From Cryptomeria japonica (lineage: Eukaryota > Streptophyta > Pinopsida > Cupressales > Cupressaceae): a stretch of DNA of 64,000 nucleotides. The translations under genes and the position numbers were made by a program. The stretch spans positions 142,259,299-142,323,298 of the forward strand of contig NC_081406.1 in the NCBI RefSeq assembly GCF_030272615.1. The letters run 5' to 3'. The notes under the pieces are model-generated. The model did no database searches. It saw only the letters and a program-made list of their open reading frames with translations, and was not told the DNA's origin. Below, piece after piece: positions 1-11,910 of this stretch; within the stretch, counting starts at the first letter, position 1, and every line of letters begins with the position of its first letter.

Positions 1-132
1 GTCATCCATTCCAAAAGCCATGATAACTAGCTGTCTTCACTCCATCCTAAGGAGACAATTAACTTTTGACTCACCGGCTTCTTCAACATAAAGGTTAATA
101 GAAAAAGACTCTACCACTATCCTAGAAAGCAG

Positions 133-190
133 AAAAAAGTGGGGGGGTCCCCATTTGCAATGGAGTGATGTGTGAAAACGTCACAACAAG
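133..190 (+). repeat. Left arm of a 58-bp inverted repeat
   Basis: This arm matches, as reverse complement, the segment at 3610-3667 with about five differences, all transitions. The shared core includes GGGGGGTCCC, ATTTGCAATGG and TGTGAAAACGTCACAACA. Outside the arms the sequences do not match. The inner end ACAACA (RC TGTTGT) looks like an LTR terminus, so positions 1-188 may be the start of an LTR lying on the minus strand. The other reading is one terminus of a 3.5-kb inverted-repeat element. No target duplication was found. Confidence 0.6.
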
Positions 191-3100
191 AAGGAATAAA
201 AGACATTTTGGGGGTCCTTTTCATCATTCATTCTTGAGCATTTCATTTGGAGTTTTCGCAGGAGCTGAAAGGGTTTGGATCATCTGATTGTGAAGACGAA
301 ATCCTTCATAGTTATTGATGCCTACAGGAGTGAAAGATCTCCCAATGGCTGATTGGACAATTCCATTTCAGAATTTATGGGAAGGGTCAATTGATTGTGT
401 CAGAGAGAATTGATAGGCAAATATTAGAAGATTACTAGCAGCAAATTGCAGCAAGTTTATTGCAGGTTGGAGATAGAATTGATACACAATCAGACCGTAC
501 CATCTTCATTTCCCAGCCGTACCATAACTTGGCAGGCCGTGCTCTTCCTAGGGATGGGCATTGGATTCTAGGGGACATTTTGGGAAGAAATTACAGCTTC
601 AGATCAGACCGTTCCTGCTGGTCAGCAAATCAACATTTTTCAATCAGCAACAAGTCACTTTCCAGGCTGGGCGATTGGAGGGTTTATTGCTGCAGAAAAA
701 CCCTAGGAGTTGGATCCATTATTGCATTGTATTTCAGAAATTGAGGACATTATTGATTTGCTGCAGCAAAGACAAAAATCAGATATATTATTTATTTGTT
801 AAAAAATTCCCCACCTAGCTTTAGGCGTCGAAACTGGTATGCAATATTTTGATCCCTCATTCCACTTAGAAATTTCTAGGTTTGATGCATTGTTTGTTAG
901 TTTGTTTTTAGAGGCTTTCCTTTACATTTCCAGCACTTTCTTTTCCATATATCTGAAAAAAACAAAAAAATCAAAAAACTGCGAAAACACAACAAATTCC
1001 AAAAACCACCAAACTGGATACTTCATATAACTTGCTCTATATCTGGCACTACGTAAACTTAAATGGTCATCAATCTGCTTGAACTTGATCAATTCCTTGG
1101 TTGCCAGGACTCAGAAACTCTGCATCAACCCCTTATTCTTACCAAGTTACTACTTATGGATCAAAATCAACAGGCTCCAGTATAGGAGGTGCTGATGCTT
1201 ACATCAATGTGAGTTCTCGAACATGGCTGGATGCTTACTCTCGAATGGAAGGAATGGGATTTGGATCTGCAGCTTAGGCAATTTAATCAATTGATTAAAT
1301 ATGTTTTCACTTTCAGTCAAGAGCTGTCAAAGAGTTGAAATTCATCACCATGATAATTTTTGAAACCAATAATGAGCCCTCATTGATGAAGATGGAATTG
1401 GGGTGATCCAAGGAATCTCAGGGAAGTCAAAAAACAGTAGAGCAGATGAAACAAAAAATAATGTGGTTAGCGACAAATCTGCCAGTTGAAGCAGAGGGTG
1501 GTTTAAAATTGCCCTGACTATTTATGCAACCAGTAGTTCACACAAGAGGTGATTTTGATACCACCCCAGTGAATACATAACCACCAGTCTGTGGGAAGCG
1601 GTAGTTTCATCATTTTGTCTTGTGGGGGGCAGGGAAGCAGCTTCAAACAATTTCTCTTCCACTTTCATGCAACTGTTCAGTGGCAATCCACCCATTAAAA
1701 ACATGTAACTTATAAAACAAGGAAAAAAACAATGTTCTTGGTCTGGCACGTTTGAGATTTGCTGCATTTTTGTTGAAAACTTGGAGCTATTAGTTGGAGA
1801 ACAGGTTTTCCATGGTGTTGCAAACATTTTGTGGATGTGGCTCTCATGCTTAGTGTTGTGTGGGCTTCATTGTAGTAATTTATGACATTTATTCAACTGT
1901 ACTTGACAAACTCTTGCTGAACATTTCACACATTTCAGGGTTTCTCCAAGGTAATCTCTGTGTTTTTGTCATTGACATGCTTTTTCTATGTTGTGTTTCA
2001 GTTTTTCCTGTGTGTTTTTGTTCTAATTAATGTTCTAACAAGCTAAATTGAATATTTCAAGCATTTTCCCATATATCAGAGTCATATATTGTTAATGTGC
2101 TTGTAATTTCAATGCCACTGTTGAAAACCTATTTTGTGGAATATCTAAATCAGTTTACAGATCAAGCACATTCTCCCCTATTCTTCACTAGTAACATCTT
2201 CTACACAAAGCATACCACAAGTTACCAAATAGTAATATGAGACCCTAGAATTTCAATTTAACAGTACATTTAGAAGGTTAGGTGGATTCCAATCTTTCAT
2301 TTTAATTATAACACACAATGACCGCGACTCTTTCAAAATTTTACTCGTGATAACTTTTGGCACAAAACATACATCATTTTTGCACCATTGGTGTTCCCTT
2401 ACTCAAAAGCACTTGAACGAATATATGTATTGATGATTTAAATTAAAAGGACTACCATCAAAGCTATCTTGTGTTAAAAAAATTAAATAAAATAATATGC
2501 ATACATAGCCTCATGTTGAGCAACTTCATTGCTTTCATAGATCATATGCAGGTGTGTCATCAAGGGTCTTGTAGAATAGTGACGATCCATTAATGTTGCC
2601 TAATGTTGGGGTGCTAGTGGAGGATGCACCCAGATATAACCTGCTTAAGTAGTTGGACAAACAATGACCCTCATCGGTGGTGCTTGTGTCATTTGGAAGT
2701 GTCACTTTTGTTTGTCGAGCAAATAACAGGGCTGGCTTTGGCAAAAAAGATTCCTCCCATTTCCGTCAAATAGATGAGATTGAGAAAGACTCAATGCAAA
2801 CTATGAATTTAAAAGGAGATATGAGCATGAGTATAACAAGTTCTTACTGAGAAGTTGAAGATGAAATGTTTGGCATGAAGACCAACCTCTCATATGAAAT
2901 CCTCTACAAATTGCAGCATGTAGTTATCATAGGAAAACATCATAAGTTTTAAAAGAATTGAAGATGCATGGTTGAACGTGGAAACAGGTTATAAGGGCAC
3001 ATTGGTAGTAAGACCCGAGTTTTGAATCCATGTACAAGTCGTCTTCTGTAATTTGAATAGGATGCTTCAAAGAGAGATAACGTCAATGCAGTCCAAATAT

Positions 3101-3609
3101 GCCATGATTCAAAAATGACTATGCAGTGTGGTAATGATGCAATGAAAATGGAACTGAATGATATCTTGAACATATGCATCACTTATACTCTTTATACACC
3201 TAAGGCAACTCCATTCAGTGATGGACGCATGGCTCTAGTTTGGATTACCATTGGTTCTAATTTTACATTGGCAAATGTAGCAGATTGAAAAATCACAGTT
3301 TGTTTGATATACATACATCTGTTGCTCCCCATTAATTGATACATTTCTGGGCATGAATACTTAATCGGGACTTAGCGTTCAAAATATAACACTAATAATA
3401 AAAACTGTGTACTATGCCAAATTGGTTGGCTAGATGAGAGTTTTAACTTGTTGTAAAGATGGAGAAAATTATACTCTTAAGGCAATTCAAATGAAATGTT
3501 ATAGAACAATAGATTTAAATTCTAGAAGTTTGGAATAGTTTACAAAGCCAAGCTGGGTGATTTATCCCTGACGTGGACAAGTTAGTTAGAACCGGTAAAT
3601 AAAATCAGT
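191..3609. other. Non-coding interval, no gene recognised
   Basis: Stop codons are frequent in all frames and no transposon protein motif was recognised. Composition is ordinary AT-rich plant intergenic DNA. The only coding-like stretch is the short frame at 1108-1277, listed separately. Confidence 0.6.
1108..1277 (+). pseudogene. Possible terminal-exon fragment, unknown protein
   Basis: A pyrimidine-rich stretch ending TTGCCAG (splice-acceptor-like) precedes an open frame of about 56 codons that ends in TAG at 1275-1277. The translation is Ser/Thr/Gly-rich and then contains TWLDAYSRMEGMGFGSAA before the stop. It does not resemble retroelement proteins and I do not recognise a family. It could be a relic 3' exon of a host gene or a chance frame; there is no ATG and no neighbouring exon that I can see. 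The call rests on protein-like composition and the acceptor motif only. Confidence 0.2.
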
Positions 3610-3667
3610 CCTGTTGTGACGTTTTCACACATCGCCCCATTGCAAATAGGGACCCCCCTACTTTTTA
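3610..3667 (-). repeat. Right arm of the 58-bp inverted repeat
   Basis: Reverse-complement partner of 133-190. On the plus strand it reads TGTTGTGACGTTTTCACAC from 3612, a plausible LTR start (TG dinucleotide). It opens the LTR-like block that follows. Confidence 0.6.
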
Positions 3668-3939
3668 GGCCTTTCCGGTCTTTTGGCTTTGTTCTTGGGT
3701 CTTTTTGCAGCAGTCTCTTCAGTTTCTCTGCTTTGCAAGTTTTGGGGGATCAATTTGTTTAAGTCTGCTTTTCGTTTGAGTGAATTTGGTGAAGTCTAGG
3801 GCTTGTTCCATCAATTTTAGGGTTTTTGTCCTTTAGTCCTAGATTTTAGGGGTTTTTGTTAGGGTTTTGGAAAAACTGAACATATAACTGGAATCAGGAC
3901 CCTTCAAGGAACCTCCCAATAAAATTTGAGCCAAAACGG

Positions 3940-4075
3940 AGTAACTTTCTATTTTTAGAAAGTTTCTATTTTTTAGGGATTTTGCTGAGTCCTAAAATGT
4001 CGTCATTTTGCCAAAAATAAAACTTACTATTTTTAGTAATTTCTATTTTTAGTAAGTTTCTATTTTCAGTTAGTG
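3940..4075 (+). repeat. Short tandem repeats of TTTCTATTTTTAGTAA type
   Basis: Several imperfect copies of a 15-20-bp word (AGTTTCTATTTTTAG and variants) stand in a row inside the LTR-like block. Confidence 0.6.
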
Positions 4076-4481
4076 CTTTCCTGACCTATTTTGTCCAAAC
4101 CCTAACATTTTGAAACACTTACTATTTGGGAAAATCTATTTTTGGCAGGTTCTTCACTAGAAAACACTAAAAACTAAACATCCCTGAAGACGCTGAAGAC
4201 TGAACGTTCCTGAAGATCATTTCTAAATCCAAAAGAGTTAGAAGGCAGACAAGTTGGATAAAAAAAATTGGTTAAGTATGGAACTCCTATTCCGAAAGAG
4301 GAAAGCATGCAAAATCATCTAAGTCTGGAAATTCACATCAATCCACTAATGTCATCCTGATCCGGAAATGGCTTGAAACTTGACTGAGTCTGAAAAATTT
4401 GAAAGATCTTCTAAAATCCAGAATTTGCATTATAATCCCTAGGGATCTAAAACCTTTCTTATACTTAAATGTTATATTTCA

Positions 4482-4518
4482 TGTGTATATATATATATAT
4501 ATATCTGTGTGTGTGTGT
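4482..4518 (+). repeat. Compound (TA)n(TG)n microsatellite
   Basis: A TA dinucleotide run passes directly into a TG run. Confidence 0.9.
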
Positions 4519-5149
4519 CCCGAATTGGTAGAAAACATCAAATTCCTCCACAAACATCAAAGTCCGCCCAAAGCCAAGTGAGGACGCCAAAATGGAGTCT
4601 CCTTGGAAAGCATAAAAATTTGATGAATTCCTTCCTCAAGTAAAAATGTCGCCCAAGCACTCAAGAGGGCACCAAAATTGAAGTGTCATGGAAGGAAGGA
4701 AAAATAGTGAATTCCTCCTCACCATCAAAAATCCGCCCAACACTCAGGGAGGGTGCTAAAGTGGGGTAGTGAAGGAAAATCTTCTAAATCATGAATTCCT
4801 CCCCTGTGAAGAAATTCTACCATGAGACAAGGAAAGGCACTAAACTCAAGATGCCTTGGAAATGGAGAAAATGTTGAAATTCCATAGCAAATGCAAGATT
4901 GCGCCTAGCAAAGATGAAGGGCGCTAAAGATGGGTTCCTGTGGAAAACTCATGAATTCCTTCGCAATTGAGAATTGCACTCTGGCCAAAGAAAGAATGTT
5001 GAAATGACTAAGTCGAGGAGAATCAAGGAAGTGATGAATTCCACCATGAATTCCATGCCCAAGCCGGAAAACTGAAGAAATTTGTCCAAGGCATGAAAGT
5101 TCAAGATTAGAGAAGGAAACTTCAAGAATTCAAAAAATTCCTTCCTCGA

Positions 5150-5400
5150 GGAGGAAATGCACCCAAGTTGAAGAATTCCAGAAAGTAGAAAAATTGACTA
5201 ACCGTTGGAAATTCCTTCCTTCAAGATAGAATTCCAGGAAAAGGTGAAAATTTGGCTGTGTTGGAAATTCCTTCCTTCGGGACAAAATTCCAGGAAAGTG
5301 GAAAAATTCCTTCATGACAGAATTCTTGGAAAAGGTGAAAATTTGGCTAAGTGTTGGAAATTCCTTCCTTCAGGACAGAATTCCAAGGAAGGAAGAAATC
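5150..5400 (+). repeat. Degenerate tandem array, unit about 65-70 bp
   Basis: The word GGAAATTCCTTCCTTC recurs at about 5209, 5267 and 5356, each followed by an AGAATTCCAGGAAA-like and a GGTGAAAATTTGGCT-like segment. Looser relatives (GAATTCCT plus CGCCCAA words) extend upstream to about 4560, so the array probably decayed from a longer one. It lies inside the LTR-like block and has no coding capacity. Confidence 0.7.
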
Positions 5401-6126
5401 ACACCCAAGAATGAATTGAAGATAAAATTTCGAAGGCAAGGAAGGAATCAGGGATGAACAGAACAAGAAATTTCCCTCGAGAAAAAATTTGAAAAAATCC
5501 ATTCTCGGGCATCAAATCACATCCAAATTTCAAAAAATTTACAAATTTGGATTCGTAGGAGAATTATCTCCCTCCCGGACTTAAAACCCTAATTTGTGGA
5601 AAATTCCTAAAAAATAGGAGATGGTGGAAAATCATTAAAGATATCCTCTAGAGCAAGGAAAGTTTGAAAAACTTCAAGAAAATTCTTCATGGATCAAATT
5701 TTTCTCTCAAGTTTTTTCTCTCCAGGGGTTTCTCGCCAAGTGGCAGCCGGGTCAACGCATGAAGAATTAATTGAGCATCTTTTGCATGTAGCCATCACAT
5801 TTAAGGCATTATGGCAGATTCTTTTTGCATGCAGCCATCATGTTCATGAGATGATGGTGCATTTATGGCATCATGGGGCGATTTTGCATGGAGGCATATT
5901 TATTGCATTTATGATTTATTGGGCGAGCTTGATGGATGGTGGTGCATTCAATGCACAATGGACACCATTTTTGGCAGGAATGTAATTAATTGTAATGGGA
6001 TGGAATTAATTGTATATGGGCATAATGGGCATTTATTGTTGATTCCCACCTTGTTGCATCATGTGTGGGGAATCTTTTAAGGAGAAACCCTAATTAGGGT
6101 TTTGCATGTAGCCAAGGCTTGAATCC

Positions 6127-6135
6127 TATATAAAG
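6127..6135 (+). promoter_or_regulatory. TATA box of the LTR-like block
   Basis: TATATAAAG sits in a GC-richer context and is followed by a GGGGTGACCCCCC palindromic stretch. This is the usual setting of an LTR core promoter; transcription would start about 30 bp downstream on the plus strand. Confidence 0.5.
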
Positions 6136-6786
6136 GGGTGACCCCCCTCATTTGTAACAGGAGGGAGATTTGTATGAAATTGTTGCGATAAGTTTTTTGA
6201 AATAATAACAGTAAAACATTGTTCTCTGATGGTGTCCACTTAAGTTATTTTGCAAAACTTGCATGGTTTCACCTTCCTCACTTCAAGTAGAATTTTATTT
6301 TCTCAATTGTTAGATAAAGTGTTTTGATTTCAATGGAGAATGTAATGGTGTTTGATGAATTCCCATGGTTCAAACTTTTTGCATCTTGCTGATTGTAAGT
6401 TGCAGTGTAAAGTTACCCTGAACCCCCAAATTTATGCTAAGTTCGATTGTGAATGGTCGTTTGGGATTGCGTCATGTTGGGTATTCAAATGCACTTTCTC
6501 GATTTGAAAATCCTTCAACATCCTCAGAAGATTGCACCGGTTCTTGCGGACTTGTAGTTAATCTTGGCGAAGCAAAGCTTGGTTTATTTGGAATTTGTCC
6601 ACCAAAGCATTAACTGTTGATATCACTGCCCTTAGGAGTAGATTTGGAACCTTCTTAACCCTTTCCCCTTTAATTTCAATTGATTCTAGTTCAATTCATT
6701 TGAAGCAGCAACATCGCATAATTGCCATATCCGATGATGGAGCTCCACGCCACAGCAAAGAAGTGAAAGAATGATGCAAACGTAAG

Positions 6787-7539
6787 TGTTGATTTTAGGC
6801 AATCAAATGTTAATCTAGTTACTTAAATTAGAAACAAATTGAGAATAAGTAGAAATAATAATAAAAGCACACAACACAAGACACAAGTACCCTGCGAAAA
6901 CCTCCCTCTTGGAGGAAAAATCCAGCATCAAAGATTCAGATCAGTTCCTTTACTCATAAGCAGATTACATGAATCAGATTACTTATCTGATTGAGTGCCA
7001 ATCTAGGGCAGACTGATTGGCTTCAGAGAGAGCAGAATATCGACACCACTTGAAGAAGGAGATCATTGAAGTATAGAGCACAACCTTGCCCAGCAAGCTG
7101 TTCAATGGATTCACTCAAGGATCAGATAGACTTGCAACAGCATGAAGATATGGATCGCTCACTACCTACTCAGTTCGTTGACTGAATTTGCATAAGGCTA
7201 ACGGCACTTGATAAAGATATGTTTGTTGTGTAGAATGAATCTTGTTTATATACAAGATTCATATTCAAGTTTTCCAAGTCGGCTTTAACCAAATTCCCTT
7301 TATTTTACATATTTTAATTTGCACCTTTGGTGCCCAATTTGGGGCCTACATAGCTTGGAAGTTGTGACACGTTTCCTTTTGGGCCCAACCCTATTAGACA
7401 TGAATTGCTTAACCACACGTTACATTTGGGCTCAGCCCTATTTAGACATAAATCGCTTAACCTTATTACAATAAGATAATATTTTAATTGCCACAGGGCA
7501 ACATTAAAATATGATCCGAACTAGCTAACCATTTCAACA
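6787..7539 (-). repeat. Left LTR (element 3' LTR), 753 bp
   Basis: Nearly identical to 12936-13758 but 70 bp shorter. The difference is explained by a 48-bp tandem duplication and a 22-bp segment present only in the other copy. It contains a conserved plant Copia motif around 6890 (CCTGCGAAAACCTCC). The purine-rich tract required for plus-strand priming lies just inside, at 7540-7552 (minus-strand reading TAAGAGGGAG). Confidence 0.93.
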
Positions 7540-7723
7540 CTCCCTCTTAGCTAGAGAGGATTCTATGAATAATCAAGTCTCAAAGTGGCTACCACCATGG
7601 CTACTCCCATGGATGAAACAAATAATATGCTCACCATAGCTACTCCCAAAGGGTGAATGAACTCATCATGGAATTTCTTCCATGATACCCACCATACCTA
7701 CTCGCAGAGGGTGGGACCATAGA

Positions 7724-7885
7724 TGACAAACTCGCCGAATACTCGGCGAGTCACAAAAACTCGTCGAGTTTTTGGCCCTGGCGAGTAGTAATGACTTCTA
7801 CTCGCCAGGAAACTCGCCGAGTTTTTGGCAAAAACTCGCCGAGTTTTTGGCGAGTTTTTGCCAAAAACTCGCCCGTGTTTTCTAT
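7724..7885 (+). repeat. Left subterminal repeats of the hAT
   Basis: Six or more copies of ACTCGCCGAGTTTTTGGC and its complement occur in about 150 bp, several overlapping as inverted pairs. Clustered subterminal repeats of this kind bind hAT transposase in characterised families; binding here is inferred. Confidence 0.8.
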
Positions 7886-8383
7886 ACAGCCGAAAACGGC
7901 TTAAAAACTCATTTGTTTTTTGTTTTCCAATTATGTTTTGGGCTGAGAAGGGGGAAACTCATTTGGAAGGCTTGGAAGGTGATTTGGGGTGGTTATTGAG
8001 TGATTCCAAGTGGATTTGAAGGGGATTTGAAGGGAAAATCAGATTCCAAGTAAGTTTTTTAATTTTTTTTTCTATGCTTTTTTAAAACAATTTGTTTATT
8101 TTTTGTTGCATTTAGATTGATTACAAATGATTCCTAGGTAGTCTAAATCATTTCTAAGTTATTTACACAAGATTTAACACAATTCTTGTTGAATTTTCAC
8201 AATTTTTTTGAAGAATCTAGTTTTCAAAAAAAAATTCAAACCCTACTTTTTTTTTTAAAAAACTTCGAATGATGTCTAAATTTATTTAAACTAATGTAGA
8301 TAGTTTGCTTAGTGCTAAATTGTTTAACTAAAATGTTAATTTTTTTTTGCACTTTGTATGTGTAGGTTAAGTAAGCATTAATC

Positions 8384-11268
8384 ATGGCAAGGGAGCAATG
8401 GCCACTAGATCCATGCCCATCTGGATTTATAGGCACCCGTCCTAGAGGTGCTAGAGATGGGGCATGGAGGTATGCCTACGAGGGACCCGATCCTGGGTCA
8501 ATTATATGCATAAAGTGTGAGAGAATACTTCATGGAGGCATCAACCGCCTCAAATACCACCTTGCAGGAATAGATAGGCATGATGCTAGAGCATGCCCTG
8601 GGACCAATGAAGAAATAAAAAGACAAATGAATGCCTTACTTGCAGCTGGGGAAGAGAAGAAACTGCAAAGGGAGAGGGCAAAACTAGCCATGAGATCAGC
8701 CATAGCTGAATCTCAAGGTGTTTCTATTGACCTTGAAGAGGAAGAAGAAGCACTTGAGGGCATAGTGGGCTCTCGGCGAGGCCCACGTATCCGCAAACCG
8801 ACCATCAGCTCGCCCATTGCTTCTGCTTCCTCTAGTAGAGTACCTGGCCGGGGCCCTGTTCCACTTCCATCACAACGATCAGGTTCGATAGGTGATTATT
8901 TTGTGCCCAGAAACACACCTGGAGGACAACCATCATTAGAGGCTAGTGGATGGAATAAGGAGGTACATGAGAAAACTGACATTGCAGTTGCTGATTTTTG
9001 GTACTTCAACAACATTGCATTCAATGTGGCGGAGAATGCTTATTGGTTGAATTTGGTGACTGCTATGACAGTTTCAGGAAAGGGGTACAAGGCCCCTTCT
9101 CGCAGGAATTTGAGTGGGAGGTTAGTAAATTACTACATAGTCCACTTGATTTCATTTTTAATTATTTTTTAGATTTCTTGTTTATTAAATCAAAATTGTG
9201 TACTAATACCTAATTTCACTTTGCACTTACAGGTTGCTCACAAATGCAGTTGCTAGGGCAAGAGAAGTGATGGAGGATCAAAAAATTGATTGGGCAAATT
9301 ATGGCTGCACCATTCTTTCTGATGGGTGGACAGATGGCAAGAACCGCACCATCATCAATTTTTTGGTCACTTGCAAGGACAATGTAGTGTTCTTGAAATC
9401 TGTCGATGCCTCCAACAAGGTGAAAAATGCAGAAACATTGGCTGGAATGTTGGAGCGTGTCATCATGGAGGTGGGGGTAGAGAATGTGGTGCAAATCATC
9501 ACAGATAATGCAGCAGCATATGTGTCAGCAGGTAGAATCCTTTTGAATTATCACCTTTAGGCATTAGCAATATTCTCATTTGTTGTGGGCTTTGTTTTAC
9601 TTGGTTGCATATTTCTTAAGAATAAATTCTTCTTTTGCAGGAAGAATCCTCCAAGAGAGGCACCCCACTCTTTTTTGGACACCTTGTGCAGCACATGTCC
9701 TTGACCTTCTTTTGGAGGACATAGGAAAACTTGAGTGGGTGACTCCAGTTGTGGAAGATGCAAGGAGGATCACCAAATATATCTACAATCACCCTTGGGT
9801 CCTAAATTTGATGAGACAACACACGCAAGGGAAAGATTTGGTGAGAGCTGGTGTCACAAGGTTTGCAACGATTTTCTTGACGTTGCAAAGCATTCTTGCT
9901 GCATTGACTTCTTTGAAACAAATGTTTGTGAGTGGAGAATGGCTTAACTCACCTTATTCAAAGAAGCCTGAAGGAGAGGCTGTCGCATGCATAGTCTTCG
10001 ACAACCAATTTGCACAAAGGGCTGCAGAGAGTGAAGGTTGTTACTTCAAAACTTTAATTTTTAAATTTTAGTTATTCTTGATTCAAGTCTCTCATTACTA
10101 ATTTGTAACTTCATTATTTAAATTTTGATCTTTTTGTAATTTGTATTTTTCAATTGTAGGTGTCAGAGCCCTTGGTTCGAGTTCTTCGCTTGGTGGATGG
10201 GGATAAAACCCCAATGGGATATCTTTATGAGGCCATGGATAGAGCCAAAGAGTCTATCAAAAATTACTACAAGGGGGATAGGCTCAAATTTGATCCCATT
10301 TGGGAAATTGTTGATAGGAGGTGGAACAATCAGCTCCACCAACCCATTCATGCAGCAGGGTACTTCCTCAACCCTCGTTTTAGGTTCGGGGGTTCTTACT
10401 CAGATTCGAATGGAGAAGTCATGGAGGGCCTCAGTACATGCATTGAGAGGATGGTACCTGATGTTGAGGAGAGAGACCTCATTGTGAGTGAGCTCCAAAA
10501 TTATGAGGGAGGAAGGGGTAAGCTATTCTCTTCAGAGCTGGCTAGGAGAGGAAGAACCACTCAAACCCCAGGTATAACATTTGCCATTTGGATTTTGGGA
10601 TCTAAAGACTAAAATGATTGATAAATTATGTTTTCTCTTTTCTCTTTGCTTTCTAACTTTTCCATTTTATTTATTTTGCAGATGCTTGGTGGCAAAATTG
10701 GGGTGGAAACACCCCACATCTCAAAAAATTTGCCCTCAGAGTCTTATGTCAGCCTTGCAGTTCATCCAATTGTGAGCGCAATTGGAGCTTGTTTGAAGCA
10801 ATCCACACGAAGAAGAGGAGCAAGTTAGCGCAGAAACGGCTCAATGACCTTGTCTACGTGCAATATAATCTTCGATTGCGCGTAAAGAAGGTAGAGGAAC
10901 TAGAAGGTGGTCCAATTGACTTGGATGATATAGATCCTTACAGTGATTGGACATCACAGGAGCAGCCTCCATTGTTTTCCGACACTGACATCACTGATTT
11001 GGAGAGGCAGGCTATGGAGGAGGGGGGTGGATTTGGTTTCAGGCTGGATGACATTGAGGAGGATGAGGATGAGGATTCATTGCCAGTGCCAAAGGCCGGT
11101 GGAGACATAGCTTCATCCAGGATGGAGGATGAGTCTCAATCAACCATACCGAGCGAGGAGGCACAGTCACGCCCAGTCCCACAGCAGACTTATACGACTA
11201 GACAGTCTAGACCCTCTAGTTCTACCTCTCCCCATGTTTTTGCTAGAGCTGGGAAGAGGAAGTTGTAA
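8384..11268 (+). CDS. hAT transposase, five exons, about 807 aa, apparently intact
   Basis: Exons I infer: 8384-9120, 9233-9531, 9641-10036, 10167-10571, 10682-11268; all four introns are GT-AG and keep frame. Residues 28-75 form a BED-type zinc finger (CIKC, then the HxxxH-C region). A DUF659 core follows with the first catalytic Asp in SDGWTDG (about 274) and the second in ITDNAAAY (about 335). The CxxH motif of hAT enzymes is in TPCAAHVLDLL (about 361). The C-terminal dimerisation domain has WWQNWG (about 613) and NCERNWSLF (about 643), whose Glu corresponds to the third catalytic acid. The tail is acidic and Ser/Pro-rich. The start is the first ATG after a possible leader intron ending TGTAG at about 8366. 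No stop or frameshift was found. Confidence 0.9.
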
Positions 11269-11517
11269 TTGTAATTTGTGATGATGTATTTACTTTTGGT
11301 TTTACAAAAACTATTTAGTAATTTACTATTTTGCTTCAGGCTTCCAGCCATCAGCATTCCTCATGAGGATGCGATTTTGTAGACACTTTGCATTTAAATA
11401 TATCTAGAATCAGCTTGTTTCTTTTGTGTTATCATTTATTGACTCTTTGGATGCATCTTCTCATTAAAAATTGCGAAAAAAATGCGTTTTTTACTAAGTT
11501 TAAGCGTGTTTTTAAGT

Positions 11518-11612
11518 TGCCAAGTTTTTCGCCGAGTTTTTCCGAGTTTTTCCCGAGTTTTCGCCGAGTTTTTTTCCCAGGGGCTTGGCGAGTCGAGCCG
11601 AGTCACGAGTAG
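11518..11612 (+). repeat. Right subterminal repeats of the hAT
   Basis: Repeated CGCCGAGTTTTT and CCGAGTTTTTCC words and a GGCGAGTCGAGCCGAGTCACGAGT segment mirror the left end. Confidence 0.8.
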
Positions 11613-11622
11613 TTCAACTATG

Positions 11623-11910
11623 GGTGGGACCACCATGCCTACTCGCAGAGGGTGGAATTTCTTCCATGATACCCACCATACCTACTCGCAGAGGGTGGGA
11701 CCACCATGCCTACTCGCAGAGGGTGGAATTTCTTCAATGATGCCCACCATACCTACTCGTAAAGGGTGGGTCCACCATGCCTACTCGCAAAGAGTGGAAC
11801 GAGGGCTTTCACCTCAAACTTCTCCCAGAGAAGAATGCATCACCACCATGCCTACTCGCAAAGGGTGGATCCACCATACCTACTCGCAGAGGGTGGAACG
11901 AAAGCTATTA
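11623..11910 (+). repeat. Minisatellite CCACCATGCCTACTCGCAGAGGGTGG
   Basis: Imperfect 26-28-bp units repeat here and continue on the far side of the hAT at about 7585-7717. The array belongs to the Copia internal region and was cut in two by the hAT. Joining the flanks at one GGTGGGAC restores a unit identical to an intact neighbour near 11690-11720. Confidence 0.85.

Larger units (their letters stand above)
3612..6780 (+). mobile_element. Long LTR-like block, probably of an old Ty3/gypsy element
   Basis: The block starts with TGTTGTGACG, is non-coding and repeat-rich, and holds a TATA box (TATATAAAG, 6127-6135) about 2.5 kb in. Downstream lies a region without open frames that could be R/U5 and leader, as expected of a large plant LTR. 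No 3' LTR boundary, primer binding site or second copy was identified, so the right limit is arbitrary. It is placed there because the well-defined Copia element begins at 6787. Family assignment is inference. Confidence 0.35.
7718..11622 (+). mobile_element. Complete hAT DNA transposon, 3905 bp
   Basis: The ends are CATAG...CTATG (left CATAGATGACAAACTCG, right complement CATAGTTGAACTACTCG), flanked by a perfect 8-bp duplication GGTGGGAC (7710-7717, 11623-11630), the length typical of hAT elements. The subterminal regions are packed with CTCGCCGAGTTTTTG-type words in both orientations. A five-exon transposase gene fills the interior. The element lies inside the Copia minisatellite, so it inserted later. 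Nothing in the ends or gene looks damaged, so it may be an autonomous copy. Confidence 0.93.

Noticed and set aside
5689-6080. Plus-strand frames of about 100 and 70 codons
   Set aside because: His/Met/Trp-rich text from GCAT-rich LTR sequence directly upstream of the TATA box; overlapping and without motifs.
11640-11910. Regular repeats resembling a CRISPR array
   Set aside because: Units are contiguous or irregularly spaced with no unique spacers, and the context is a plant retrotransposon.
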